Positions 12,501 through 22,186 of a DNA stretch of 64,000 nt are shown in pieces. Position numbers and translations under genes: made by a program. Below the pieces are notes generated by a model that had not been told where the DNA came from, did not search any database, and saw nothing but the letters and a program-made list of their open reading frames with translations. This stretch comes from Apoda limacodes (lineage: Eukaryota > Arthropoda > Insecta > Lepidoptera > Limacodidae): positions 1,736,001-1,800,000 of the forward strand of contig OX291551.1 of assembly GCA_946406115.1 (NCBI GenBank), read 5' to 3'. How positions within the stretch are numbered: the stretch's first letter is position 1; every line of letters starts with the position of its first letter.

Positions 12501-14013
12501 CATTGACGTGGTGAGCTCATTTATATTTACACCTACTACTAAACTACTACAAGGGTTTACGGGGTAACTTAACGCCTAATAATTAATTAATTATTTTTTG
12601 TATGTAAAAAATTATCACGTTTAAGACAAAAAATACAGTCGTTATCTTAATCTATATACTCTCTCCCATTTCAATTTAGGCACTATATTTCCTTCCACAT
12701 TATATATTGCAAAAAAGTTGAATTGTAATAGTCTTCCATTTAACTCGGGATTTAGCAAGGACATTGCTCTACAGGCAAAACTGAACCTAATATCCTGGAC
12801 GTACGGTTTACTCTCCTTTATTCCACGCCTACAACGAAAAAGCTAGGCTGATAGATCTGTATGTCGCATGGATTGTCCATGAATTAAAGTACACAATAGC
12901 TCTTAAAGTATCTAGAATAATCTAAAGCAACCGCCGCTGTACACTGTGTTCGACGAGTGTATGAGGCACCGCAAGTCGCCGGTGATTCAGTTTCTTTTTA
13001 CTGCTGTTGTAATTACTACATCTCAATACGATTACAGCGAGGTTAAAACGTGAAGTTCAATAAGTCATCTTGATCACATAACATCATTTTAGTCATCCTA
13101 GCTCGTAACATTATGATGAATTCTGTTAGCTACAACCACACAATAAGCAAACAAAAAGCATTATTTACACAGGTACACCTATCGTAATAAATATTAATTT
13201 AGTTCTAAAAGTATTTTCTCATCATTTGGGTATTTTCCTAGGAAAAAAACCCGGGCATGTATCCAACACTAGTCGTGATACACTTCTGTGGAGGATATGC
13301 ACCCAAATTACGAGATTCACCTTTACACATTATGTTCAAAAAGAATGCCAAAAACTTCAAATCTTTACGTTATCCCTTTTTCAGAATCAATGGACGCGCA
13401 AACTGTAGAGCTGCAATCGACAACAGAAAGTCCTGAAGGAACTAAATCAATTAACACTTCAAGAATAGACTCATTCATTAAATTCAAAACACCCTCAGAA
13501 AAGTCACCAACAAAGCAAAATGTTGAAACAATACAAAAAACTCCCGTCAAATTAGATGTTTTGGTGGAAACGGCTATGCCTTCATGGTCAGATAACTCTA
13601 GCAATGATATAATAAAGCTGAGAAGTGAACCAATGGAAGTGGAGACAAATGAAGAAATAGTGATTATTGAAGACAGTGAAGACATTAAACTTATTTATGA
13701 AGAAACAGAAATGAGTAAACCTGACACCAAAATTCAAAAAGATCCATCACAGAAAGAAGAAGCCAAAGAAATAAGAACATCTGAAAAGTATTCAAAGGAC
13801 AACACAACTGAACAAAACAAGGAAGAATCTAAAACTAATTTCAAACAACCGGACGAGTCCAAAAACGATGTAAATGATAGTTTTTTAAAACAGGCTAAGG
13901 TCACTGATATGAAAGAACCCGTTACAGCCAAAACAATGTCGAGCCCAAAAGCACCTCGAAGAGTAACTTTCGTAACACTATCGAGCCCTAAAAATACAAA
14001 AAAAAAAAGTTAA
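3283..14013 (+). CDS. CHAF1B: Chromatin assembly factor 1 subunit p60 (3' part of gene, 4 exons)
   Basis: The spliced exons are 3283-3552, 5120-5344, 8054-8187 and 13385-14013; all three joins keep frame. The product is the WD40 subunit of CAF-1, which with p150 and p48 deposits H3-H4 on newly replicated DNA in the nucleus. Visible hallmarks are VRLYHDDTLQTYFRRLQFSP, SVLLYDTQQ, SNIHYTR and LTDLSWSSDGRALVASSTDG, in the same order and spacing as the last two WD blades of animal p60. A Ser/Thr/Glu/Lys-rich tail follows and ends with PRRVTFVTL. The N-terminal WD blades are not in the window, so the gene is cut by the left edge. Exons 1-3 here are GC-rich and the last exon is AT-rich. Introns hold minisatellites, a piggyBac-like relic, a SINE and a LINE. 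Family identification is firm; exact ends are inferred from splice consensus. Confidence 0.9.
3800..3935 (+). repeat. Short imperfect minisatellite, about 27-bp unit, 5 copies
   Basis: The unit aaggtaactcattgtagtta plus ctctat repeats with variants in the intron after exon a. An ORF across it (3636-3962) exists because the unit is near a multiple of three; it has no coding resemblance. Confidence 0.7.
4424..4620 (+). repeat. 26-bp minisatellite, about 7 copies
   Basis: The unit is acacagctagtggactgtag plus acagag, tandem with a few substitutions (for example cgttaactat in one copy). It lies in the CAF1-p60 intron. Confidence 0.9.
4795..4945 (+). repeat. Dispersed 'GGGTTTTGTAGCCAAATGGC...GTCCGTCC' repeat with (GTCC)n
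   Basis: It contains gagggttttgtagccaaatg and an uninterrupted (gtcc)n run at about 4855-4880. Related copies occur at 18925-19110, 35535-35640 (reverse) and 62465-62545. This is a common lepidopteran repeat of unsettled class. Confidence 0.65.
5120..5344 (+). CDS. CHAF1B: CAF1-p60 exon b: WD40 blade with LLYDTQQ and SNIHYT
   Basis: The acceptor is acgtttcag at 5111-5119 and the donor gtcagt follows 5344. The exon joins in phase to exon a, giving a continuous ...SLKVPACVLPCGEPALACRW. LPCGEPALACRWCP aligns with the p60 segment after the blade, and SVLLYDTQQ with SNIHYTR are near-invariant in animal p60. The exon is strongly GC-rich, so several out-of-frame ORFs overlap it on both strands; those are shadows. 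Confidence 0.9.
5751..6057 (+). repeat. 82-bp tandem repeat, 3.7 copies
   Basis: Copies start at 5751, 5833, 5915 and 5997, exactly 82 bases apart, each opening cagtttattattgtatg. Copies differ by single bases, so this is a recent amplification, within the CAF1-p60 intron. Confidence 0.95.
6840..7160 (-). pseudogene. piggyBac-like transposase, N-terminal fragment
   Basis: The minus strand encodes an acidic Ser/Asp/Glu stretch (SSDEDEFVASDTEHDYIPSV, then EPEAEVENEIDS) and then, after a stop and frame change, FIAKNGTRWQSEPEAKER. That order resembles the acidic N-terminus and the G/AK-[ND]-GT-xW-xxxP entry motif of piggyBac transposases. The catalytic region is absent. Fragment identity is inferred from these motifs only. 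Confidence 0.55.
7866..7985 (+). repeat. tRNA-derived SINE fragment
   Basis: gtggcctaggggtttcgatt resembles a pol III A box (TGGCCTAGtGG) and gcggaggttcgattt a B box (GGTTCGAnTC), about 40 bp apart. The flanks do not fold as a functional tRNA, so a tRNA-related SINE head is the best reading. Confidence 0.6.
8054..8187 (+). CDS. CHAF1B: CAF1-p60 exon c: last WD40 blade (DLSWSSDG...SSTDGFCS)
   Basis: The acceptor is cctcttag just before 8054 and donor gtactt follows 8187. Joined to exon b it reads R-LTDLSWSSDGRALVASSTDG and then FCSVIMFAPGELGDALPQ, matching the terminal blade of p60 in length and wording. It ends in phase 1. A family A LINE begins only about 170 bp downstream, inside the next intron. 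Confidence 0.9.
9273..9488 (-). pseudogene. LINE family A reverse transcriptase fragment
   Basis: The stretch LDIAKAFDRVWHLDLLSKLP is the RT motif A region (D-x-x-KAFD-x-VWH); a YCHANNEL-like GEPEGLCKWVACFLSGR follows. The YADDS motif appears frameshifted at 9220-9240. It is inactive because flanking frames are broken. Confidence 0.85.
10064..10789 (-). pseudogene. LINE family A APE-type endonuclease domain
   Basis: Two adjacent frames (10583-10789 and 10064-10567) give NIRGIHANLNAVHFHLETMQ, then RVILGDFNGHHREWLSSRTN and LGSTDHCLVRT. These are the N-terminal, GDFN-x-H and SDH boxes of apurinic-like endonucleases. One break separates them. Confidence 0.85.
11651..12709. mobile_element. Element with 59-bp terminal inverted repeats, contains a nested MITE
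   Basis: The left arm 11651-11710 and right arm 12651-12709 are near-perfect reverse complements (tgtggaaggaaatatag, taaattgaaatgggag). No transposase was seen between them. The block 12190-12450 inside is related to 30890-31145. Confidence 0.75.
12190..12450 (+). repeat. Dispersed element also present at 30890-31145
   Basis: It shares gacatcgcataggcattgaa, ttttgttcac and caaatgtaaacaaacaa with the reverse complement of 31045-31110, and a run of imperfect gcgcatt/gcattgaatgc motifs. It is probably a MITE family; ends were not defined. Confidence 0.55.
13385..14013 (+). CDS. CHAF1B: CAF1-p60 terminal exon: acidic tail with C-terminal RRVTFVTL motif
   Basis: The acceptor tatccctttttcag ends at 13384; with the G from exon c the first codon is GAA, then SMDAQTVELQSTTESPEG. 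There are 209 codons including the stop TAA at 14011-14013. The tail is low-complexity and charged, with IDSFIKFKTPSEKSP near its start and APRRVTFVTLSSPK near its end. Animal p60 carries similar RR-[VI]-x(4)-L motifs in its C-terminal region, and an ASF1-binding (B-domain-like) role is inferred from that. An open stretch runs upstream to 13277, but only the 13385 acceptor both keeps phase and has a good polypyrimidine tract. Confidence 0.82.
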
Positions 14014-14059
14014 TGGTTATTAAAATGAACAGCAAAAACGGCAAAATTGATTTTATTTT

Positions 14060-14094
14060 AATAAAAGTCAAATAAAAGTAAACATTTTAATAAA
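14060..14094 (+). terminator. Candidate poly(A) signals of CAF1-p60
   Basis: Three AATAAA hexamers lie at 14060-14065, 14071-14076 and 14089-14094, 47-81 bases after the stop codon at 14013. That is a normal distance for a short insect 3' UTR. Which one is used cannot be told from sequence. Confidence 0.6.
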
Positions 14095-14662
14095 TATTTA
14101 CAAAACACGCATACTTTATCACACCGTATTCAAATAAAAGGTAGTACAGTATATAACAAAATACGTAACTAACTATATTTACTTAGAAATAATAAAAATA
14201 GTCATACTTAACTAACTCAAGTAGTTAATTTATAAATGGTTCTATATATTTATGGTTTACAACATTTGAATATCAATTTAGCAAAACAAAAGTCGAGATT
14301 TTCAAATCGGAAAGGTTAAACTGTACAAAGTAAGAACTCTATTTTGACAACAAACTTTATATGTTCACTAGAAGGATCTCTGATACACTTGACCGACGCG
14401 GAATTGTCGAATTTACTTATAAGGTAATGTTCAGATCAGTCTCGTAGTGTGCAGGTTGTAGACAACCAAACTACACTTTGTTCGGACGCGGAGGCAGTTC
14501 TATCGGTAGAGCTTCGCGAGGTCCCTCAATAATCGCGTCATTTCTTTGCATTTTTCAGCCCTGGAACAAATTAAACATGTCAGAAAGTGTACTGTCTGAG
14601 AGGAATTTATTTAATAAATTCTTATGATAATTCTGTTATTCAGCTACGTATTAGGAACCTTA

Positions 14663-17600
14663 TAGTCTGGTCAACATGTACCTTTTTGGGTGAAATTTTT
14701 GTATAGTCTCCGAAAATTACGATCAAGGTGTCATTCGATTCGGAATATTATGTAGAAAGTTTAAGAAAAAGTTCCAAAAGGGGCCGATGAAAATTGCAAA
14801 AGTTATAAACAATTTAAAAAAAAAAAAAGTAGGGATTTGTTTTTTTTTGAATATCTCAAAAACCATCAAAGATATTCAAAATTTGAAAAAAGATCTAAAA
14901 AGAGGAGGAAATTTCCTAAAAAAAAGTCCTGCCTCCTGGAACTGTATCTTTAATATTTATAATTTTTACGGAGCCCTGAAAATAGCGCTAAAAGCGGGTA
15001 GTCTGGCTTCCGCTCGCGATTTGTCATTCGGACACGGTAACAATAAAAATCATTTTAATATATTAAATATGAATATTAAGGAATAAAAAAAATTAAGTAC
15101 TATTGGGATATATAAATGAACAATAATCCGTAGGCGAAAAATTTTTATCCCCATTTTTCCATTAGTTATGCATTAGTTAATTAACTACTTTTTCTGAATA
15201 GAATGTTAACAGAAAAAACCTGATTATTATTAAACTACAACCCTAGGATTTTTTTCACTTCGTGGAGTTATTCTTAAAAGGCATTAAAATAGATCCCCGT
15301 TGGAAAAATTTAAAAATGTTAATTTTCCACTTTTTTATTAACAATCGAAATCATTAAAAAATTAAAAACTGCATAAAAGTTATTAAAAAAATTTTGTTTT
15401 TCAAATATTTCAAATTTTATGATTTCTAACGGTTAAAAGTTACATGAAAGTTTTTTTTTTTAATTTTTTACCGCGATTGTTTAAATAATTGTTATAAACA
15501 AATGCATTGTTTATAAGATAATCAACAAATTTTTTTTCCTAATCTACTTGTTGATATAAATTATGATTTTTAAGAAAAAAATTATTCCTTAAAAAAAATT
15601 ATTTATTGCTATAAAATGCATTTCTTAATTAACAATCGTTTTTTACCACTAAATATAAATATTAAGGAACCATTTTTTCTCTAAAAATCATAAATTCTAT
15701 TGTTCTTAAATATTCTGGAAAAAAAAATTTTTTTTTTTCATTTTTTATTTGTTTATTAAATAAACAATTTGTTATAAACAAATGGATTTTCTTACTTTAT
15801 TTTTTTTTTAATTCGTAATTTCATTATAAAAACAGCTATGTTTTATTTTTTATGAAAAATTTTTTTTATCTATTTTTTATATAACTTTTAATATTTTTAT
15901 GTCCTAAAATTTGCCTTTTTATCTCGCTCTTTTTCTTTTATAATTGGTATAACTTTTAAACTATTATATATACGACAATTATACTTCAAGTCGTTTTTAT
16001 TCACTATAAATTAATGAACAAATTAAGCTTTTAACTTCAGCTCTAGCTCTATTATTTATGATAATTATTAACAATTGTTTATAAAATATAAACCGAAATT
16101 TTTTTTTTCTTGTTTTTCTATTCCAAAACGTGGTTAAATGTTCATAAATTTATAATTATGAGCCTTTGATGACTTGCATGTTACTAATTTGCTGTTATTA
16201 AAAATTGATTACAATCGTATTTGCATAGACTTTTCCCGAAAAATTTTAAAACTTTTCCATTATGTTAATTACATTTTAACGAGTGTTCTTTTATCAATCT
16301 TTCCAAACTAAGATTCTTAAAATTACTTTAGAATTTTTTCGGTTTATTTTTTATAAACAATTGTCAATAATTAACATAAATAATAGAGCTAGAGCTGAAG
16401 TTAAAAGCTTAAATTGTTCATTAATTTATAGTGAATAAAAACGACTTGAAGTATAATTGTCGTATATATAATAGTTTAAAAGTTATACCAATTATAAAAG
16501 AAAAAGAGCGAGATAAAAAGGCAAATTTTAGGACATAAAAATATTAGAAGTTATATAGAAAATAGATAAAAAAATTTTTTCATAAAAAATAATACATAGC
16601 TGTTTTTATAATGAAATTACGAATTAAAAAAAAAATAAAGTAAGAAAATCCATTTGTTTATAACAAATTGTTTATTTAATAAACAAATAAAAAATGAAAA
16701 AAAAAAATTTTTTTTTCCAGAATATTTAAGAACAATAGAATTTATGATTTTTAGAGAAAAAATGGTTCCTTAATATTTATATTTAGTGGTAAAAAACGAT
16801 TGTTAATTAAGAAATGCATTTTATAGCAATAAATAATTTTTTTTAAGGAATAATTTTTTTCTTAAAAATCATAATTTATATCAACAAGTAGATTAGGAAA
16901 AAAAATTTGTTGATTATCTTATAAACAATGCATTTGTTTATAACAATTATTTAAACAATCGCGGTAAAAAATTAAAAAAAAAAATTTTCATGTAACTTTT
17001 AACCGTTAGAAATCATAAAATTTGAAATATTTGAAAAACAAAATTTTTTTAATAACTTTTATGCAGTTTTTAATTTTTTAATGATTTCGATTGTTAATAA
17101 AAAAGTGGAAAATTAACATTTTTAAATTTTTCCAACGGGGATCTATTTTAATGCCTTTTAAGAATAACTCCACGAAGTGAAAAAAATCCTAGGGTTGTAG
17201 TTTAATAATAATCAGGTTTTTTCTGTTAACATTCTATTCAGAAAAAGTAGTTAATTAACTAATGCATAACTAATGGAAAAATGGGGATAAAAATTTTTCG
17301 CCTACGGATTATTGTTCATTTATATATCCCAATAGTACTTAATTTTTTTTATTCCTTAATATTCATATTTAATATATTAAAATGATTTTTATTGTTACCG
17401 TGTCCGAATGACAAATCGCGAGCGGAAGCCAGACTACCCGCTTTTAGCGCTATTTTCAGGGCTCCGTAAAAATTATAAATATTAAAGATACAGTTCCAGG
17501 AGGCAGGACTTTTTTTTAGGAAATTTCCTCCTCTTTTTAGATCTTTTTTCAAATTTTGAATATCTTTGATGGTTTTTGAGATATTCAAAAAAAAACAAAT

Positions 17601-17772
17601 CCCTACTTTTTTTTTTTTTAAATTGTTTATAACTTTTGCAATTTTCATCGGCCCCTTTTGGAACTTTTTCTTAAACTTTCTACATAATATTCCGAATCGA
17701 ATGACACCTTGATCGTAATTTTCGGAGACTATACAAAAATTTCACCCAAAAAGGTACATGTTGACCAGACTA
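14663..17772. repeat. 3.1 kb long inverted repeat, arms about 1,436 bp, 238-bp spacer
   Basis: Arms 14663-16098 and 16337-17772 mirror each other about 16217.5; paired positions sum to 32435 without indels at the points checked (for example 14787 with 17648, 15086 with 17349, 16041-16050 with 16385-16394). Arms differ by scattered substitutions, mostly near the spacer. The ends read TAGTCTGGTCAACATG / CATGTTGACCAGACTA, with TTA on both flanks as a possible 3-bp target duplication (TA also possible). No recognisable transposase lies inside. A 99-codon ORF occurs identically in both arms only because the arms are copies. Confidence 0.95.
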
Positions 17773-18890
17773 TTATAGACGCGGTACGGCTAAGCGCGTC
17801 ACTTCGTAAAATAAGTCCACAATTAGAAATTTTAAGTAACACTGTCAATCAGATACTGCATAGTTCAGAAGACCGACACGAATCATCTGGTGGCCGATAG
17901 GTGTAACTTATTGTTAATCATAGCATTTTAAATGACTTGTAAGAGTCTGCAAGAAATTCAGTACTTACACTATTAAGAACTGATTTTGTTCCATTTGTTG
18001 AATGTGCTACGACCAATCCTACCCCAGTAGTATTATTAGCTTTGTTACTACCCCAGTAGTAAAATTCCCGTGTTACTATTCCCAATCGCTAATCTACACT
18101 AAATGTTTGTAATGGATAAACTCAAAACTTAGTAACAGATTATAAAATTCGTTTACATTAGAATGCATTAGAATCAGTAACATAGATGTATGTCAACCGG
18201 TCAAGTGTGAGCGGGCCACTCAAAGACGGACTATAGCGACAAAAAATAAAAGTTTATCAACATCACGAACTTTTAAAATGACTTATCGTTAGTATGTATG
18301 TACCTCACCCAGTGATACTCAGAGAACTGATGAAGGAACGCTGGTTGTATATAGAAACAGAAAGTGAACACCTATCTTTGGATAAATTTCTTAAATTCTA
18401 CCTCCAGCATCTGGATTAAAAACAAATTTGTAAATTTATTAAGGTCTTGTGTATATACCGTTCTTGAAGGGTATTATTCCAAATTAAAAGTGTCAATAAA
18501 AACAACATGACTTGAAAGCGTCTTCTCAACGCTATTTAAAGATGATAATCTTGTTAAAAACATTGTGCAGCAATTTAGAATAAAAAGAAAACGATGTCCT
18601 TGTCCGACAAATCCAGATGCAGGTAGTAAATAATAATTTCTTACATTCGCGTTTTTTCTTTACTAAAGAAAAATAAGTAGTCTGTTCAACTAAAAATGCG
18701 TCATTTCAATTTGTGAGAAGTAAAATGAGCATTTTCTTTTAGGGTTAACTTACTGTTGGGGTAATAAACAAAGGTAAGCAAATTACCCGTGTTACTACTG
18801 GTAGTATGTTTGGTGGTAGCACGGGCAACAGACGAGGCTTTTAATGTACCATACTTCCAATATCTAAAGTTGAGAAAAGATACGAGATTT
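17773..18890. other. No gene recognised; probable relic sequence
   Basis: Imperfect repeats of taccccagtagta (18019-18062) and gtgttactac (18073, 18790-18800) frame a stretch with short out-of-frame ORFs. This may be an eroded transposon, but no family could be named. Confidence 0.4.
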
Positions 18891-18924
18891 AAATGAAAAC
18901 TCTTGATTATGTAAATTTTTTTAA

Positions 18925-19110
18925 GGGTCCGTAGTCAACAAGGAACCCTTATAGTTTCGCCATGTCCGTCCGTCCATCTGTCTCCGCGGCTTAGCTCAGA
19001 GACCATTAGTACTAGAAAGATGTAATTTGGCATGGGGTATACATATTAGGGTCCTTACATATGAAATTAATGTTTTATAAAGAACTGGCCACTTTGATCT
19101 CAAAAAGCCG
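18925..19110 (+). repeat. Dispersed 'AGGGTCCGTAG...ATGTCCGTCCGTCC' repeat
   Basis: It contains aagggtccgtagtcaacaag, atgtccgtccgtccatctgt and atgtaatttggcatggggta. It is related to 4795-4945, 35535-35640 and 62465-62545. Confidence 0.6.
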
Positions 19111-19163
19111 GCGTTTGGTTAAGAATTCCAAATTCAAATTTATTTTAATTTTAAGCTTGTCTA

Positions 19164-19782
19164 GGGCTGCGGTCCGAATTGCGCCGAAAGTGCCGATAGC
19201 GCCATCGGCGCGCCCATAAGTCGGTTCGAATTGCGCTCACGGCACTTACAAATCTGCCTCTTGAGTAATATGACGTCATTAGTGACGTCATATCCGCGAG
19301 CTAACAGTGCCTTCGGTGAAGAGGAAAGGCGTCGTAAGCACGGTCAACAAACGTCAAACTGACACATGAAGGTTTGTTATTATTTTGGTTTTATTTTTAT
19401 TGTTTTTTTTGGCGCGAACTTTCGAACTGTTACTCCATGGTAAACCTGTAAATGCAACATAATATAAGAGTACATAATTCAAAATATAGAGACAATGTCT
19501 CGAACCATTTCAGTTGTTATTAATTAAATACCATTTAAATTTTCTACCGTACACAGTGCTTGCCTTGAAATATGCGAGGTAAAACTATAGAAATAACTAT
19601 AACTACGAACGAAAATAAGGAAATCTTGAAAATAAATTTTAGGTTAACTTTTGAGCGCGCTTACGCCTGGTCCGATTTGAAAACGTCACTCACGACCATA
19701 AGTGCGAATTTCAATTCGGTCCACTCATAAGCGTGCCTACGCGTAAGTCGTAAGTCTTGTGAGCGCAATTCGGACCGCAGCC
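19164..19782. mobile_element. Non-autonomous DNA transposon with TIR GGCTGCGGTCCGAATTGCGC
   Basis: The left end GGGCTGCGGTCCGAATTGCG at 19164 and right end GCGCAATTCGGACCGCAGCC at 19763-19782 are perfect inverted repeats over about 20 bp. Flanks CTA / TTA suggest a TWA-type 3-bp duplication with one mutation, as in PIF/Harbinger. About 619 bp, no transposase. It carries two CRE-like palindromes in tgacgtcattagtgacgtca (about 19270-19290). Confidence 0.85.
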
Positions 19783-19799
19783 TTATTGTGTCTCGAATG

Positions 19800-20830
19800 T
19801 AATAATAATTCATTTGTTTTCGCGTCATTCAATTTTGCTTTGACATCGTTCTGTGCTTAATAGGGAAAACCTAAAATATCGCATTATTTTCGAATACGAA
19901 TTCCATCGTGGCACTAGCGCTGCAGAAACAGCTCGAAGGATGTGTACGGAGAAGCCACTAAAAGAAAACACAGTACGTTTTTGGTTCCAACGCTTTCGTT
20001 CTGAAAATTTTGACTTCCAGAACAAATCTCGTGGACGGGCGGAGACCCTAGTTGTCAATGAGGACTTGAAAGTGATTGCGAAATCAGATCCATCTCAAAC
20101 CACGTCAGAGTTAGGCTTCGGTGTGAGTGATAAAACCATTTTCAATCATTTAAAACTAATTGGAAAAGTGAAAAAGTTTGAAAAAGGTGTACCGCATAAA
20201 CTAAGTGAAACAAATCAACAAACACGCGTCGACCGCTGTGTCACGTTACTCAACCGTCACAGTAACGAGGTAATTTTGAATAGTATTATTACTTGTGATG
20301 AAAAATGTATCCTATACGATAATCGGAAACGCCCCAAGCAAAAGTTGACTCAAAAAAAAGCACTGTATTGCCGACAATTGGAAACCATGATGGAAAAGCT
20401 AGCAGTTAAACAGCCGAGATCCAACCGCTCTAGCCCACTGGTGCTTCAGGACAACGCTAGACCACACACTGCACAACAGAAGGTGGCGAAACTAGAGGAG
20501 CTTGGATTGGAATGTCTCCGTCACCCACCATATTCCCCGGACCTTGCTCCAATCAATTAACACTTTTTTCGGAATTTGGATAATTTCTTAATTGGAAAAA
20601 AATTCAATTAAGATGTGGCAGAAGAGCACCTTCAAAGATTTCGTTGATTCTCGCTCCCGCAATTTTTTCAGCAAAGGAATCAATGAACTCCCTATGAAAT
20701 GACAAAAGTGCATAGATCATAACGGTACAACTTACTTTGATTGATAAGATAAAAAAAATAGCTTTTTCCATATAAAACATCAATTTCATATGTATTTCCT
20801 ATATTATTGTTTGTCCGAAGTTTCGTTTAC
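19800..20830 (+). mobile_element. Mariner (mori-type) element, dead copy
   Basis: A Tc1/mariner transposase relic spans the stretch, with an ORF 19856-20560 and continued frame to about 20745. Terminal inverted repeats were not identified. See the transposase entry for the defects. Confidence 0.8.
19856..20745 (+). pseudogene. Mariner transposase, internally deleted, third catalytic Asp lost
   Basis: The N-terminal HTH region reads YEFHRGTSAAETARRMC and ENTVRFWFQRFRSENFD. The first catalytic Asp is in ITCDEKCILYDNRKR and the second in LQDNARPHTAQ. After PPYSPDLAPI the expected D-Y is N-stop (20555-20560), yet the frame continues HFFRNLDNFL... to FFSKGINELPMKWQKCIDHN. Between the first two Asp residues about 40-50 residues are missing (RKRPKQKLTQKKALYCRQLE). 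The HPPYSPDLAP box and C-terminus match the Bombyx-type (mori) mariners. Inactive. Confidence 0.9.
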
Positions 20831-21017
20831 TATATTTTTATTTTCCAGATTTTTTTTTATTTCGTTATTAACTCATTGAGTTTCCGAATGAATGTTTGCC
20901 AAATAATTTATTTTACAAAAAAAACATAAATCCGTAATATCAGTATCCTGAAAATCAATATTCATAAGACAGGTGTGTAGGGTGTAGGTAAGTCACACAT
21001 ATAATCGAAATAATTAG

Positions 21018-21240
21018 CTTCGCTCCTGCCTTAACCCTCTAACCTGACTCGGCTGTGTTGGGGTGCCCTGACAAGATGACTGGCTAGAAATAAAAAAAAT
21101 AACCTCGAAGGCTAAGGCGGGAGCTTGCTTCGCTCCTGCCTGAACCTTCTAACCTAACCCGGCGTCTACTCGTTTTGTATCAGCAATGGTGAGATTTATA
21201 GGTTAAGTAAGTAAGGACTTACCTAACCTATAAATCTCGT
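21018..21240. repeat. 110-bp direct duplication followed by a 22-bp-arm hairpin
   Basis: agcttcgctcctgcc and the following aaccctctaacctgactcgg at 21017-21056 recur at about 21127-21165. At 21190-21238, gagatttataggtta is answered by aacctataaatctc around an aagg loop, with one mismatch in about 22 pairs. Confidence 0.7.
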
Positions 21241-22180
21241 TTCTAGTGTCATCGGTGCGCTCTCGAATGTCTTCCGAACTCCTAATTTATCAAAAAAACA
21301 TACATAAGGGTTAACCTTTGGGAGTTGAACGAAAAATAATAATAATGGAAAACATTACTATGACTTGTCGTAACATCGAGTTTATGATAAGATGGTAAAT
21401 GATGAAGTTGTCAAATGTTAAAATTAGATATTGTAACTCTGGTTATAAAATTTCTGGCAAATGATATTGTGGTTAAATTAATATATGACATTGTAAATTT
21501 TATGTAAAACAAAAGATCTGGATGACAAAAATTCTGTGAACCTAGTGGTAATTATGGAAAGGTAATGCACCCCTCACATCTACATGAGACACATCTAAAA
21601 AATGAATTCGGCGCATTGAAGGTCATCGATAAACATACGGCATGTATATTCAGAATGTTATAATCTTATTTTTCTATAATATTATATGGTTCATAAACTT
21701 ATATTTGATACCTGTTTTACTCAAGCACCAACTTCATTCAAGTAGTTTGTACGAAATTTTTACTTTTCCGACTACATTTTTTAAGTTGGTCGACTATTAC
21801 TCATTAAGTTGAAAGCCTACTTAGCTATGATAGTTTTCCTTTTAATTTTGTTATATACGCTTCTCCCATAATTTATTTTCACAAACCCAAAAAAAAAAGC
21901 TATTTAGCTGACAAAAATTTGAAGATTAAAGTTTAATACTTCGCAAACGCATCGCTGTTAACAAACCCTCAGTATTTTTGAGCTATCCAACGACACCCCA
22001 CATTATGAGGTACACGACAAAAAATATTTATACCCACTTTACGTGTAGGGGTGGTACCCTAAAAAAAATTTTTTAACCGACCAAAATAAAGGAGGTTCTC
22101 CGTTTCACCGTACGTTTGTCCGCGATTATCTCGCATGTGGCTAAACTGACTTTGATGCGGTTTTTAGAAAAGTATTTAAC
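21241..22180. other. AT-rich intergenic stretch, nothing recognised
   Basis: No ORF with family resemblance and no clear repeat boundary were seen between the hairpin and the TIR element at 22187. Confidence 0.4.
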
Positions 22181-22186
22181 ATTCAG

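Noticed and set aside
13226..13408. 60-codon ORF overlapping the CAF1-p60 last exon
   Set aside because: It is a different frame that would only be used with the upstream 13241 acceptor and loses the conserved tail; kept as an alternative-splice note only.
14787..15086. 99-codon ORF, identical to one at 17349-17648 on the minus strand
   Set aside because: It is the same sequence in the two arms of the inverted repeat. It is Lys/Asn/Ile-rich as expected for AT-rich DNA and shows no domain.
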